Shown: in pieces, positions 29,770 through 38,893 of the stretch
How positions within the stretch are numbered: position 1 is the stretch's first letter
Layout: each line of letters starts with the position of its first letter
Assembly: GCA_903837345.1 (NCBI GenBank)
Contig: CAILUG010000027.1
Coordinates: 1-41,929, forward strand
Length of the DNA stretch: 41,929 bases
Origin: an uncultured Gammaproteobacteria bacterium
Lineage (GTDB): Bacteria; Pseudomonadota; Gammaproteobacteria; Pseudomonadales; Pseudohongiellaceae
Direction of reading: 5' to 3'
Made by a program: the position numbers and the translations under genes
Notes under the pieces: generated by a model
Told to the model about the DNA's origin: nothing
Databases searched by the model: none
The model's input: the letters and a program-made list of their open reading frames with translations, nothing else

Positions 29770-31959
29770 ATGGATGTTTCGCACATTTTGAATTCCCTGA
29801 ACGACGCCCAAAGGCAGGCAGTAACCGCTGAAAAGGGCAACCTGCTGGTGTTGGCGGGAGCTGGTAGCGGCAAGACCCGGGTGCTGGTTCACCGCATCGC
29901 CTGGCTGATTCAGATTGAGGGAATGGCGCCCGCCGGGATACTCGCTGTGACCTTTACCAACAAGGCCGCCAGCGAGATGCGCGGCCGTATTGAAATGCTG
30001 CTCGGCCAACCAATTGGCGGCATGTGGGTGGGGACTTTCCACGGCCTGGCACACCGATTGTTGCGGACACACTGGCAGGAAGCCGGCTTGCCGGAAAAAT
30101 TCCAGATCCTCGATTCGGATGACCAGCTTCGGCTTGTCAAGCGCCTGTTGCACACACTGGATCTGGACGAAGGCAAATGGCCCGCCAAGCAATGCCAGTG
30201 GTTCATCAACCAGCAAAAAGATGAGGGCTTGCGATCAACCCATCTTGAGCACTACGGCGATGATTACAATCGCACCATGCTGACGGTATACCAGGCCTAT
30301 GAACAAGCATGCGAGCGCACAGGAATGGTGGATTTTGGTGAGCTGCTTTTGCGCGCTCATGAGCTGTGGCTGAAAAATCCCGGGCTGCTGGATTATTACC
30401 AGCACCGCTTTTCTGAAATCCTGGTCGATGAGTTCCAGGACACCAACGCCATTCAATATGCCTGGCTGCGGGTATTGGCAGGCAAGCGCGGCCATATAAC
30501 GGTGGTGGGGGATGACGACCAATCCATCTATGGCTGGCGAGGCGCGCGGATTGAAAACATCCAGCAGTTCACCCGTGATTTTGCGCCTGCCACGCTGATC
30601 CGGCTCGAACAGAATTACCGCTCTACCAGCACCATCCTGAAGGCAGCCAACCAGCTGATCTCCAACAATGCCGGACGCCTTGGCAAGGAGTTGTGGACCG
30701 AAGGCGCCGAAGGCGAACCCATTTCAGTCTATGCCGCCTTCAACGAGCAGGACGAAGCCAGATTCATGGTCGACCAGATTGAACAATGGGTACGCAAGGG
30801 CCGGCGCCGCGACGACTGTGTAATTCTCTATCGCTCCAATGCGCAATCACGCGAACTGGAAGAAGCCATGTTGCGGGTTGGCATGCCCTATCGCATTTAT
30901 GGCGGCTTCCGGTTCTATGAGCGGCTGGAAATACGCAATGCCATGGCCTATCTGCGGCTGGTGGCCAACCGCGATGACGATGCAGCATTTGAAAGAGTCA
31001 TCAACACGCCGGTCCGCGGCATCGGCAATGCGACCATCGAAAATCTTCGTATCATCGCGCGTGAACAACGGGTGTCATTATGGCAGGCATCGCAACGGGC
31101 GGTGGCGCATGGATTGTTGGGTGCCCGCGCTGCACAAAATGTCGGCGGCTTCATGAATCTCATCAACCAGCTGGAAGAATACAGTACGGAGCATGAGCTG
31201 CACCTGGTGGTGGATTACGCCATCAAACAAAGCGGCCTGATCCAGCATCATGAAAAAGAAGGTGGTGAAAAAGCCAATTCACGCCTCGAGAACCTGGAAG
31301 AGCTGGTTAATGCTGCCAAAGCCTTCGCGATGGAAACCAATGCCAATGACAGCGAACCTTCCAATGCCGAGCGTCTGGCGGGTTTTATAGACAAAGCCGC
31401 ACTTGATGCCGGTGATGCGCAAGCCGATGAACACGAAGATGCCGTACAGATGATGACCTTGCATTCGGCCAAAGGCCTGGAGTTTCCGCTGGTCTTTATC
31501 GCGGGCATGGAAGAAGGCTTGTTTCCGCACAAGATGTCGGCTGACAGTCTTGAGGGTCTCGAGGAAGAGCGCAGACTCTGTTATGTGGGCATTACCCGGG
31601 CAATGGAAAAACTATATCTGTGTCATGCCGAATCGCGCCGCTTGCATGGAGAGGAAAACTTTTCGCGGCCCTCGCGGTTCATCAAGGAAGTTCCGGCCGA
31701 GCTGCGACAGGAAGTGCGGATGAAGGGCCAGATCAATCGAGCCACTTCATGGCATGACAATGCTGCGGCGCAAGCGTCGGGCGCGGCAGGATCCGGCGGA
31801 GGAATACGGCTGGGTCAACGCGTGCGTCATCCCAGTTTTGGAGAAGGGGTGGTGCTGAGCTGTGAAGGCAATGGCAACAATGCGCGCATCCAGATCAATT
31901 TTGATGCTGTTGGCGGCAAGTGGCTGGTGGCGGCTTATGCAAGGCTTGAGGCCTTGTGA
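29770..31959 (+). CDS. uvrD: DNA helicase II UvrD
   Basis: This SF1A 3'-5' helicase acts in nucleotide excision and mismatch repair. The start ATG 29770 (MDVSHILNSLNDAQRQAV) aligns with E. coli UvrD; an in-frame ATG at 29707 adds 21 unconserved residues. Walker A GAGSGKT is at 30-36, followed by VTFTNKAASEMRGRI, GTFHGLAHRLLR, motif II VDEFQDTN, DDDQSIYGWRGA and QNYRST. MTLHSAKGLEFPLVF and YVGITRA complete the motor. The C-terminal Tudor-like GQRVRHPSFGEGVVLSCEG identifies UvrD. The 729-residue length is normal. Confidence 0.97.
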   Translation: MDVSHILNSLNDAQRQAVTAEKGNLLVLAGAGSGKTRVLVHRIAWLIQIEGMAPAGILAVTFTNKAASEMRGRIEMLLGQPIGGMWVGTFHGLAHRLLRTHWQEAGLPEKFQILDSDDQLRLVKRLLHTLDLDEGKWPAKQCQWFINQQKDEGLRSTHLEHYGDDYNRTMLTVYQAYEQACERTGMVDFGELLLRAHELWLKNPGLLDYYQHRFSEILVDEFQDTNAIQYAWLRVLAGKRGHITVVGDDDQSIYGWRGARIENIQQFTRDFAPATLIRLEQNYRSTSTILKAANQLISNNAGRLGKELWTEGAEGEPISVYAAFNEQDEARFMVDQIEQWVRKGRRRDDCVILYRSNAQSRELEEAMLRVGMPYRIYGGFRFYERLEIRNAMAYLRLVANRDDDAAFERVINTPVRGIGNATIENLRIIAREQRVSLWQASQRAVAHGLLGARAAQNVGGFMNLINQLEEYSTEHELHLVVDYAIKQSGLIQHHEKEGGEKANSRLENLEELVNAAKAFAMETNANDSEPSNAERLAGFIDKAALDAGDAQADEHEDAVQMMTLHSAKGLEFPLVFIAGMEEGLFPHKMSADSLEGLEEERRLCYVGITRAMEKLYLCHAESRRLHGEENFSRPSRFIKEVPAELRQEVRMKGQINRATSWHDNAAAQASGAAGSGGGIRLGQRVRHPSFGEGVVLSCEGNGNNARIQINFDAVGGKWLVAAYARLEAL

Positions 31960-31967
31960 ACCAGGGT

Positions 31968-32381
31968 TCAGGTCCGGACGATGGCGCGAGTACGACCGTT
32001 GTCATCGATGGCTACGAATACAAACAAGCCTTCTGCCACTTTCACCCACGCTGCTTCCTTGTCGAGATTGCGCACCCAGGCATCGACTTCCACTCGTATT
32101 GAGCTGCGGCCCAGCGCCAGAATCCTGGTGAAACAACCGACGGTCTGCCCAACCTGGATAGGCGAGAGAAACGCAATGTTCTCGATTGCCACAGTGGCAA
32201 CCTTGCCTTTGGTTTCGCGGGTGCAAGCCAGATTGCCGGCCATGTCCATGTGCCCGGCCAGCCAGCCGCCGTGGATCATGCCATGCTGGTTGGTGTCGGC
32301 GGGCAGGGCTACAAACTGCAAGGCATGCCAGCCGTTGGGTCTTGGATCAAGATCAGCTTCTTGTTCTGCAGTCATCATCAT
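31968..32381 (-). CDS. Acyl-CoA thioesterase, YciA-like hotdog protein
   Basis: This 137-residue hotdog-fold protein has the family motif ALPADTNQHGMIHGGWLAGHMDMAGNLA, followed by ATVAIENIAFLSPIQVGQTVGC and VEVDAWVRN. That is the pattern of YciA-type broad-range acyl-CoA hydrolases; the catalytic Asp sits in the HMDMAG helix. The first in-frame Met codons (MMM) leave the exact start open. It converges with uvrD, 8 nt apart. Confidence 0.86.
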   Translation of the reverse strand: MMMTAEQEADLDPRPNGWHALQFVALPADTNQHGMIHGGWLAGHMDMAGNLACTRETKGKVATVAIENIAFLSPIQVGQTVGCFTRILALGRSSIRVEVDAWVRNLDKEAAWVKVAEGLFVFVAIDDNGRTRAIVRT

Positions 32382-32429
32382 TCCGCGGGATGTTCTTCGG
32401 AAGCATCAATTCACAAGGCTACACTGGAA

Positions 32430-34142
32430 TCACATCTGCTCGAAACCATCCTGAAGTTCAAATATGTAGGGATAGGCAACCGCATTCACCGGATCCGGGG
32501 ACGCTACCAGCTTGAGCACTGCATTTATAAAGATATTGTCGGCAACACGCACACTGGGAATGGTTATGGTGAACGTGGTTTTGTCAAAGGTAGCCGTAAT
32601 GCGACCGTTATCGATCAACGGATAGATGCGAACTGTATCCAGATCATATTTAGGCTTGCCATTATTAAAACCAGCATCAGCAGTCTCTGCATCAGTGTAG
32701 GTGTGAGTGGTGAGAATGATCATGTACAGAGAGTTGTCTATACGTATCGGGAAACGCGCACCAAACCCGGTATATTGAACGTTATAGGTGGCCAGAGCGA
32801 CCACAGAGTCGAGCGGTAGCGTGGAGATCCCGGCAGCGGCATAAGTGGTATCGCGCTGGGTTTCAAAGGCATGCTGGATGGTGACGAAATCTGCAGCTGT
32901 GACAGGTGATTCCTGCTTTACCAATGGCACAGTAGAAAAGTCATCACCTACGGTTACCAGGGCCGGGCTCTTGGCTATCAGGGTACTGGACAGGTCCGTA
33001 ACGGTCAGGGCCACTGCCGTGTTGATTGCATCCAGCACGGTGTAGCTGGAAGGAATCAATTCTCCAAACACGGTAAACCCGCCATTATTGGCAGGGTTGA
33101 GAGTGCTTGTATTATCGCCAAGATTGATAAAAAACTGGTTGGTGGCGCTGTTTGGACCGCCAGTACCATCTGCAGGGTTATATGCCTGCTTGGCCATGGC
33201 AATGGTAGCGAAAGTATTGGGGATGCCGTATTCGTTAACCACGGATGGGCGGGTCTGGACTGCAACCGCGTCGGTCTCGGTGCCGCTGGTGGTGAAGCGG
33301 TAGGCGCCACCCTGCATGACAAAGCCGGTCGCGTAACGGTGGAAGATGGTGTTGTCGTAATCCCCGGCCCGCACATATTGCAGGAAGTTGGCGACGGTTT
33401 TGGGTGCTCCGTCCACCGGATCCGGGAAAAGTTTGTAGCATAGATCGCCCAGATTGGTGGTCATGCACACCACATCCGACAACTCCGGCTGGTGAATGAT
33501 CCCGTTGGCATTGAAATCATCTATGGTGCCGCCATAACGGTACATTCTCTTGACCTGTGCCACATCGTCGGCAGTGATCTTGTTGTCGAGTTTCAGCAAA
33601 GGCGCCTGGTCGAGGAAGCCATTGGTGGTGGGAATCTTGTACACGGGCAATTTGGCCAGTCGATTGACCACGTCCATGCCATCGCCATTGACCGGATTGG
33701 CCAGGATGTCGGCAAACACCGCCCCGCCGTTGGCACCGGTAAATATCGAAGAGTTGTCGGCAACATTGATGCGCCAGCCACTGGTGGCACTGCCCGGTTG
33801 GCCCGGAACAGACAGCAGCGCAACCTTGCGGGAGACATTGTCTGTGGTGAACAGGTTCTTGACCGGAGCATCGGTTGCTACCTGGACCGGGGTCAGCGAG
33901 GCCTGCCAGACACCGCCTGCCAGATAACCATTGCGTACACTCTGGTGAATGAATGTATTGTCGTAAGCCCCCTTGTCGACATAGTGCAGGAAATTGGCGG
34001 CTGCTACCGAATGATCATTTTCCATCTGCATGCAGAAGGTATCGAGATTGGTTTCCACACAGACAATGGTCTGGGCATGGACAAAGCTGGTGAAGAGCGA
34101 AGCTGTGGCGAGCAGCAAAGCCAGGGGAAAAGCTTTTTTCAT
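32430..34142 (-). CDS. Exported protein with two cyclophilin-type PPIase domains, the first degenerate
   Basis: The start at 34142 gives 570 residues with a signal peptide (1-23, cut after VHA). Domain 1 (about 25-165) has the cyclophilin layout but lost catalytic residues: IHQS replaces FHR and GSATSGWRINV replaces NSxxSQFFI. A DxN-rich linker (about 185-222, DDFNANGIIHQPEL) resembles a calcium-binding or dockerin-like loop. Domain 2 (about 223-390) keeps FHRYATGFVMQGG (FHR 267-269) and NSATNQFFINL (331-341), so it should be an active prolyl isomerase. The last 160 residues are beta-rich and unrecognised. It is probably periplasmic or secreted. Confidence 0.8.
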   Translation of the reverse strand: MKKAFPLALLLATASLFTSFVHAQTIVCVETNLDTFCMQMENDHSVAAANFLHYVDKGAYDNTFIHQSVRNGYLAGGVWQASLTPVQVATDAPVKNLFTTDNVSRKVALLSVPGQPGSATSGWRINVADNSSIFTGANGGAVFADILANPVNGDGMDVVNRLAKLPVYKIPTTNGFLDQAPLLKLDNKITADDVAQVKRMYRYGGTIDDFNANGIIHQPELSDVVCMTTNLGDLCYKLFPDPVDGAPKTVANFLQYVRAGDYDNTIFHRYATGFVMQGGAYRFTTSGTETDAVAVQTRPSVVNEYGIPNTFATIAMAKQAYNPADGTGGPNSATNQFFINLGDNTSTLNPANNGGFTVFGELIPSSYTVLDAINTAVALTVTDLSSTLIAKSPALVTVGDDFSTVPLVKQESPVTAADFVTIQHAFETQRDTTYAAAGISTLPLDSVVALATYNVQYTGFGARFPIRIDNSLYMIILTTHTYTDAETADAGFNNGKPKYDLDTVRIYPLIDNGRITATFDKTTFTITIPSVRVADNIFINAVLKLVASPDPVNAVAYPYIFELQDGFEQM

Positions 34143-34324
34143 GGAGTTCACTTCAAACTGTCTGATAGCGTAGGAGCCAGGGCGGGGTACCCCCCTGAAA
34201 ACAGCAGCGAGAATACCATAATTGACCAACCACAGGCTCTAACCAAGGTGAATGGAACCCCGTGGTTTCAGTGGGTTTCCCCCCAAACGCTCTGATCCTG
34301 AACGGGGCCTTAACCACCAAGGGG

Positions 34325-34339
34325 GACAGCAAAGCTGTC
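34325..34339 (-). terminator. Short hairpin at the end of the universal stress gene
   Basis: GACAGC and GCTGTC form a 6-bp stem with an AAA loop and overlap the usp stop codon. There is no T-tract, so this is weak evidence. The rest of the 34143-34337 gap shows only GC-rich runs. Confidence 0.25.
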
Positions 34340-34775
34340 AGTCAGGCAATTTGACGATCAGCAGATCGCAACTGACGCCGTGTGCAACGCTGGTGGATGT
34401 GGAGCCCAGCAACAACTCCATGCCATGTTTGCCGTGGCCACCGGTGACAATCAAATCTGCCCCCAGGCTCTTGGCCAGCAAACGCACTTCATGGGCGGGC
34501 TGGCCAATCAGGCTGTGCAGCCGTGAAGCCGGAACGTCCACAGTGGCGCCCAGTTCAAGCAGCCTTTTATGGGCCTCTTCCGCCAGCTCGGCGTGAAGAT
34601 CTGCCAGGTTGATGGAAGGAATATCCAGAGCATAGCTGATTGCAAGCGGCTCCTGCACATGCACCATGCTGATTTCCGCGTCGTTGGCCTTGGCGATGTG
34701 ACGGGCCTTGTCGATAATGATGGCTGAATCATCCGACAGATCAACTGCCACCAGTATTTTGCGATAGTCACTCAT
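34338..34775 (-). CDS. Universal stress protein (UspA family)
   Basis: This 145-residue single Usp domain starts MSDYRKILVAVDLSDDS at 34775, after an AAGGAG site on the minus strand. The C-terminal GGHGKHGMELLLGSTSTSVA follows the ATP-binding G-rich pattern of the family, and it ends CDLLIVKLPD. Such proteins support survival under starvation and other stress. It stands alone between the cyclophilin-like and acyltransferase-like genes, all on the minus strand. Confidence 0.9.
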   Translation of the reverse strand: MSDYRKILVAVDLSDDSAIIIDKARHIAKANDAEISMVHVQEPLAISYALDIPSINLADLHAELAEEAHKRLLELGATVDVPASRLHSLIGQPAHEVRLLAKSLGADLIVTGGHGKHGMELLLGSTSTSVAHGVSCDLLIVKLPD

Positions 34776-34863
34776 AAGTGCTCCTTTAACCAAAGTGTGC
34801 CTCATTAAACTGCCACCGGTATAGTGCAGTCTTGATCATGGTCAAGCCACCGGAATTTATATT

Positions 34864-36030
34864 CTACAACTGCAAATCCTTGCGAAACGGCAGATAGTTG
34901 GCCGCACGCTGCATGTAATCACCGATGTGTGCTGCTTCCTCTTTTACATGGGTGGCAATGGCGCGGCGGAAATCCGGATGGCGAATCCAGTGGGCAGACC
35001 AGGTGGGTACCGGTGCAAAACCACGCTGGATCTTGTGTTCTCCCTGGGCGCCTGAATCCATGCGTTTGTATCCATGACGGATGCAGTAATCAATGCCCTG
35101 GTAATAACAGGTTTCAAAATGCAGGAAGGGCACCTCCTTGTCTGCGCCCCAATAACGGCCATAAAGGGTATCGCTGCCCTTGAAGAACAAGGCGCCGGCA
35201 ATCGCATCGCTGCCAAGACGGGCCAATACCAGCATTAGTTGCTCTGGCATGCTGCGACTGATTTGCCTGAAAAATCCGGCATTCAGATAAGGCCGGCGAC
35301 CACGTACATAATAAGTGCTGGCGTAGAACTGGTAAAAAAGCTCCCACTCGGCGGCGCTGACATCCGCGCCTTCCATCGCCTGCAAGGTGATGCCGGCGTC
35401 ATACACAGCACTGCGCTCCTTGCGCAGGTTCTTGCGCTTGCGCGAAGCGAAAGTATGCAGGAACTCTTCAAAATCCCGGTAACCCTGATTGAACCACTGA
35501 TACTGGCAGCCGGTGCGCACAATCATGCCGTGATCCTGCAACTGGTCGCGCAAGTCTTCTGGTGGAAACAGCACATGCCAGCTGGAGGCTTGCAACGATT
35601 CACTCAATGCCAGCACCGACTTGTGCACGAGTGTAACGATGGCAGCAAAATCACATTCAGCAGCAACACAAAGGCGTGGACCGGAGCAGGGTGTGAACGG
35701 AATGGCAGTAAGCAGTTTTGGATAGTAGTCCATGCCATGGCGTTGATAAGCATCAGCCCAACTCCAGTCGAACACGTATTCGCCCATCGAATTGGTTTTC
35801 ACATAGAGTGGCATCACTGCCTTGAGAACCTTGTCCGGGGTTTCCACCAGCAAATGTTGCGGCTGCCAGCCGCTGGTCGAGGTGGTGCAGCCGGTGGTTT
35901 CCAGCGCAGCAAGGAATTCATGGCGCAGAAACGGATAATTGGCGGTGGTCAGCGCATTCCAGGCCAGTGCCGGCACAGCAGCGATGCTGTCGACAAAGCG
36001 CACGGTCAAACCGGCGTCAGCAAAGGCCAT
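34864..36030 (-). CDS. FemAB-like/GNAT-fold acyltransferase (PF04339 type)
   Basis: This 388-residue protein resembles the DUF482/PF04339 family, described as peptidoglycan biosynthesis or recognition proteins with a GNAT fold. Recognised stretches are YVFDWSWADAYQRHGMDYYPKLL, FASRKRKNLRKERSAV, FYASTYYVRGRRPYLNAGFF, GALFFKGSDTLYGRYWGA and LHFETCYYQGIDYCI, with QGEHKIQRGF near the C-terminus. The substrate is unknown. The start is ATG 36030; a TTG at 36042 would add four residues. No signal peptide is seen, so it is likely cytoplasmic. Confidence 0.82.
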   Translation of the reverse strand: MAFADAGLTVRFVDSIAAVPALAWNALTTANYPFLRHEFLAALETTGCTTSTSGWQPQHLLVETPDKVLKAVMPLYVKTNSMGEYVFDWSWADAYQRHGMDYYPKLLTAIPFTPCSGPRLCVAAECDFAAIVTLVHKSVLALSESLQASSWHVLFPPEDLRDQLQDHGMIVRTGCQYQWFNQGYRDFEEFLHTFASRKRKNLRKERSAVYDAGITLQAMEGADVSAAEWELFYQFYASTYYVRGRRPYLNAGFFRQISRSMPEQLMLVLARLGSDAIAGALFFKGSDTLYGRYWGADKEVPFLHFETCYYQGIDYCIRHGYKRMDSGAQGEHKIQRGFAPVPTWSAHWIRHPDFRRAIATHVKEEAAHIGDYMQRAANYLPFRKDLQL

Positions 36031-36171
36031 GAGCACCAACAATCAGGTCAGGAATGGATGAAGGGATTCTAACGAGCTGCCGGCCAATGTGACAGACTAT
36101 TCCTGTGTGCATGCTTGCAGTAGAGTGCATGACTACATTGGGAAGCATATTTATTTGCAGGTCGGGACCAG

Positions 36172-37023
36172 GTGAACAACAGCATCCAGAAAGTATCAGT
36201 CCACGGCGGACATAGCGGCCAGTACTGTCATCATGCCAAAAACACGCTGGAAGAAGTGGTGCAGGCCTATATAGCAGCGGGATACAGCTGGGCGGGTATC
36301 ACCGAGCACATGCCTCCGCACACTGACAGCATGCGCTACCCTGACGAAGCCGAAAGCAACATCACCGCAGTACAGCTGCAACAACAATTTCAGCGTTATT
36401 TCTCGGAAATACGACAGCTGCAGAAAAAATATGCGGATCGCATCAGGCTCTATGCGGCATTCGAAACCGAAACCTATCACGGTTCTGCCTCTTATGTGCG
36501 CGAACTGATTGAATCCACCAGGCCGGACTACATTGTCGGCTCGGTGCATCATGTCGGCGGCATCGGCATAGATGTGGATCGCGAACTTTATGAAGAAGCC
36601 AAACACAAGGCAGGTTCGACTGAACATTTGTATTGCCAGTATTTCGATCTGCAACACGCGATGCTGCAGGATCTGAAGCCATCAGTGGTCGGCCATTTCG
36701 ATTTGATCCGCATCTTTGATGATGACTATCTCGATACACTGGAACTGCCGGCAGTGTGGTCGCGCGTAGAGCGCAATCTGGGCTACATTGCAGAACAAGG
36801 TTTCATTCTGGATTTCAATCTGCGCGGCTTTGACAAGGCGATTGAACAGTATCCGTCACTGCCGGTGCTGAAGCTGGCGCTGCAGTTGGGGATTGCGATA
36901 GTGCCAGGCGATGATTCGCACGGCATAAATTCAGTCGGTCGCAATTACCAGCGCGGCATCGATTTGTTGCAGAGCCTGGGCCACAATTGCCAATGGCAAC
37001 AGCCCATGCTGTTTGAGTGGTAG
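36172..37023 (+). CDS. PHP-domain histidinol-phosphatase (HisK/HisJ type)
   Basis: This 283-residue PHP-superfamily metallophosphatase has metal ligands in VHGGHSGQYC (H11, H14), GITEHMPPH, AFETETYHG, GSVHHVGG and the C-terminal GDDSHG. This set matches histidinol-phosphate phosphatases that take L-histidinol phosphate to histidinol, though other phosphoesters are possible. The start is GTG 36172. No his genes adjoin, and it is flanked by genes on the opposite strand. Its stop is 2 nt from the end of convergent ubiA. Confidence 0.82.
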   Translation: MNNSIQKVSVHGGHSGQYCHHAKNTLEEVVQAYIAAGYSWAGITEHMPPHTDSMRYPDEAESNITAVQLQQQFQRYFSEIRQLQKKYADRIRLYAAFETETYHGSASYVRELIESTRPDYIVGSVHHVGGIGIDVDRELYEEAKHKAGSTEHLYCQYFDLQHAMLQDLKPSVVGHFDLIRIFDDDYLDTLELPAVWSRVERNLGYIAEQGFILDFNLRGFDKAIEQYPSLPVLKLALQLGIAIVPGDDSHGINSVGRNYQRGIDLLQSLGHNCQWQQPMLFEW

Positions 37024-37025
37024 GC

Positions 37026-37961
37026 TTATTTGCCGGCAATGAAGGACAACACTGTCGCCGCAAAAATTGCCATGCCTACATGGTTGTTCTGCAGAAAGGC
37101 TTTGAAGCAGGCGTCGCGATCCCGGTCATGGATCAGTTTCTGTTGCCACAAAAACAACAGCCCCGCGAGTGCCAGTCCTGCGTAGTACCATGAGCCAAGT
37201 TCAAAACGCCGACCGGCCAGCAGCATCGTCCACAAACACATCACTTGCAAAAAACCGATGATGACACGGTCGGCTTCAGCAAACAGGATCGCCGTGGACT
37301 TCACGCCGATGCGAACATCGTCTTCACGATCCACCATCGCATATTCGGTATCGTAAACCACCGTCCACAATACGTTGCCAACATAGAGCAGCCACGCCTG
37401 TGCGGGCAGTTCACCGGTTTGCGCGGTGAATGCCATCATGCCTCCCCATGAAAACGCAGCACCAAGCACTACCTGGGCCAGATGGGTGTGGCGCTTCATG
37501 AATGGATACACCAGCGCCAGCAGCAACCCGCCCATACTCATCAGGATGGTCAGTCTGTTGGTGAGAAGCACCAGCATGAATGCCAGCAAACACAGCGCGG
37601 CACAACACAGCAAGGCCTCGCGCGGAGTTACTTTGCCGCTGACCAGCGGGCGCTGGGCAGTGCGCTTCACCAGACCGTCGAAGTTGCGATCGGCATAATC
37701 ATTGATGCAGCAGCCGGCGGCGCGCATGCAGATGGTGCCGAGCACGAAGATCACCAGGTTGGCAATCGAAGGCGAGCCTTTGCCGGCAATCCACAAACAC
37801 CACAAGGTGGGCCACAACAACAGGTAAATGCCGATGGGCCTGTGCATGCGCGTGAGCTGCCAGAAATCCGGTGCCCGCTGATAAAGCACTGGCCAGCGGG
37901 TTTTTATCGCTGCCAGCAGTGAGGAGAGAGTGGCACTCAATGACAAGGGTTGGGGGCGCAT
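37026..37961 (-). CDS. ubiA: 4-hydroxybenzoate octaprenyltransferase UbiA
   Basis: This 311-residue, nine-helix inner-membrane enzyme prenylates 4-hydroxybenzoate in ubiquinone synthesis. The two Asp-rich motifs are [10 protein letters not shown] and [33 protein letters not shown] is the family N-terminal signature. The N-terminal 30 residues are longer than in E. coli (290 aa). The usual partner ubiC is absent here; instead a MarR-type regulator ends 3 nt upstream, implying a two-gene unit. Confidence 0.95.
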   Translation of the reverse strand: MRPQPLSLSATLSSLLAAIKTRWPVLYQRAPDFWQLTRMHRPIGIYLLLWPTLWCLWIAGKGSPSIANLVIFVLGTICMRAAGCCINDYADRNFDGLVKRTAQRPLVSGKVTPREALLCCAALCLLAFMLVLLTNRLTILMSMGGLLLALVYPFMKRHTHLAQVVLGAAFSWGGMMAFTAQTGELPAQAWLLYVGNVLWTVVYDTEYAMVDREDDVRIGVKSTAILFAEADRVIIGFLQVMCLWTMLLAGRRFELGSWYYAGLALAGLLFLWQQKLIHDRDRDACFKAFLQNNHVGMAIFAATVLSFIAGK

Positions 37962-37964
37962 GTC

Positions 37965-38396
37965 TCAGGTCGTGGGCAGGGCCTGCATGGTTTTCACCCA
38001 GCCATCCACCGCCTTGTCGCCACATTGTGAGAAGGCTCTGGCCAGATGTTCCATCTGGCTCTGGGTTAGCTGGGCTTCCAGTTTGGCGCCGGCCTTGCTC
38101 AGGCACAGTTGTTTTACCCGGCGATCGTGCTGGGCAGTTTCCACTTCAATCAGGCCTTGTTCGGTCAATTTGCGCAGCGGAGCGTTCAAGGCCTGCTTGC
38201 TGACACCGAGGATTTGCAGCAACTCGTTGATATTGAGGCCGGGGTTGCGGCCAACGAAATACAGGATGCGGTGATGGACCCGGCCCAGGCCTTTTTCCAG
38301 CAGGATCTGGTCTGGCACGGCCGTGAAGGAGCGATAGGCAAAATAAAACAGTTCTATGGCTTGCAACAGACGCGGGTCTTGAGATTGGTCAACCAT
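37965..38396 (-). CDS. MarR-family transcriptional regulator
   Basis: This 143-residue winged-helix protein contains ELLQILGVSKQALNAPLRKLTEQGLIEVE (recognition helix and wing start), then DRRVKQLCLSKAG, the standard MarR wing DxRxxxLxLTxxG. It is transcribed with ubiA (3-nt gap). An inverted repeat overlaps its start codon, suggesting self-control. The ligand and targets are unknown; in Pseudomonas a MarR regulator also lies near ubi genes. Confidence 0.87.
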   Translation of the reverse strand: MVDQSQDPRLLQAIELFYFAYRSFTAVPDQILLEKGLGRVHHRILYFVGRNPGLNINELLQILGVSKQALNAPLRKLTEQGLIEVETAQHDRRVKQLCLSKAGAKLEAQLTQSQMEHLARAFSQCGDKAVDGWVKTMQALPTT

Positions 38397-38405
38397 ATTG
38401 ACTAA
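38385..38405. promoter_or_regulatory. Inverted repeat overlapping the marR start, candidate operator
   Basis: TTGGTCAA-N5-TTGACTAA is an imperfect palindrome (7 of 8 arm bases pair) that includes the marR start codon at 38394-38396. MarR proteins bind such 16-20 bp palindromes. A related half-site, TTGACCTAA, lies at 38445-38453. Confidence 0.4.
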
Positions 38406-38480
38406 TATTCCTTGGAGCAGCTAGACTATTTGGGTAAACATAATTGACCTAAATGGCGCGACTACCTTGCGAGCACTGCC

Positions 38481-38856
38481 ATGCCCACTTTGTCGCAACG
38501 CATTCAGCAACTGCATGCCTCACCTATTCGTGAAATTCTAGCAGTTATCAGCAAACCGGGAATGATTTCCTTCGCCGGCGGTCTGCCCGCGCCAGACAGC
38601 TTTCCGGAGCTGGAGCCCGGGCCGTTTCCCAAAGACTTGTTGCAATATGGTCAAAGCGAGGGAGAGCCGGCCCTGCGTGAACAGATCTGCCTCGATCTGC
38701 GGCAGACAGGGCTGCGCTGTGAGCCGTCGCAGCAAGCGTGATGCATTTGCCGTGAAACTTGCGCAGTAGCTCTTATCTGCGCCTCAATTTCAGTCATGCG
38801 GTGATGAAGCAATGGTCGCAGGCTTGGAAATATTGCGCGAGTTGCTGCAGAGCTGA
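38481..38856 (+). pseudogene. Remnant of a PLP-dependent aminotransferase with a large internal deletion
   Basis: The first 83 or so residues (MPTLSQRIQQLHASPIREIL... ISFAGGLPAPDSFPE... LREQICLDLRQTGLRCEPSQ) are a normal start of a class I/II aminotransferase of the 2-aminoadipate/MocR-like group, usually about 390-400 residues. The frame stops at 38741. Downstream, two pieces of the expected C-terminus survive in different frames: YLRLNFSHA (38774-38800) and DEAMVAGLEILRELLQS ending at TGA 38854-38856. About 285 codons are thus missing and a frameshift followed. No activity is expected. Confidence 0.8.
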
Positions 38857-38893
38857 GTAAACTGGAGAAAACAACCCGAAGCAAAAACGCACC

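Noticed and set aside
34184-34193. GGGGTACCCC palindrome upstream of the cyclophilin-like gene
   Set aside because: Short, GC-run based and in a region of G/C tracts; no supporting context.
34217-38449. Shared CATAATTGACC at 34217-34227 and 38439-38449
   Set aside because: An 11-nt match in 42 kb is expected by chance and the contexts differ.
38740-38760. Sequence ending CCGTGAAAC resembling half of a parS site
   Set aside because: Only about 11 of 16 positions match the TGTTTCACGTGAAACA consensus and the CACGTG core is broken; it lies in the decayed aminotransferase.
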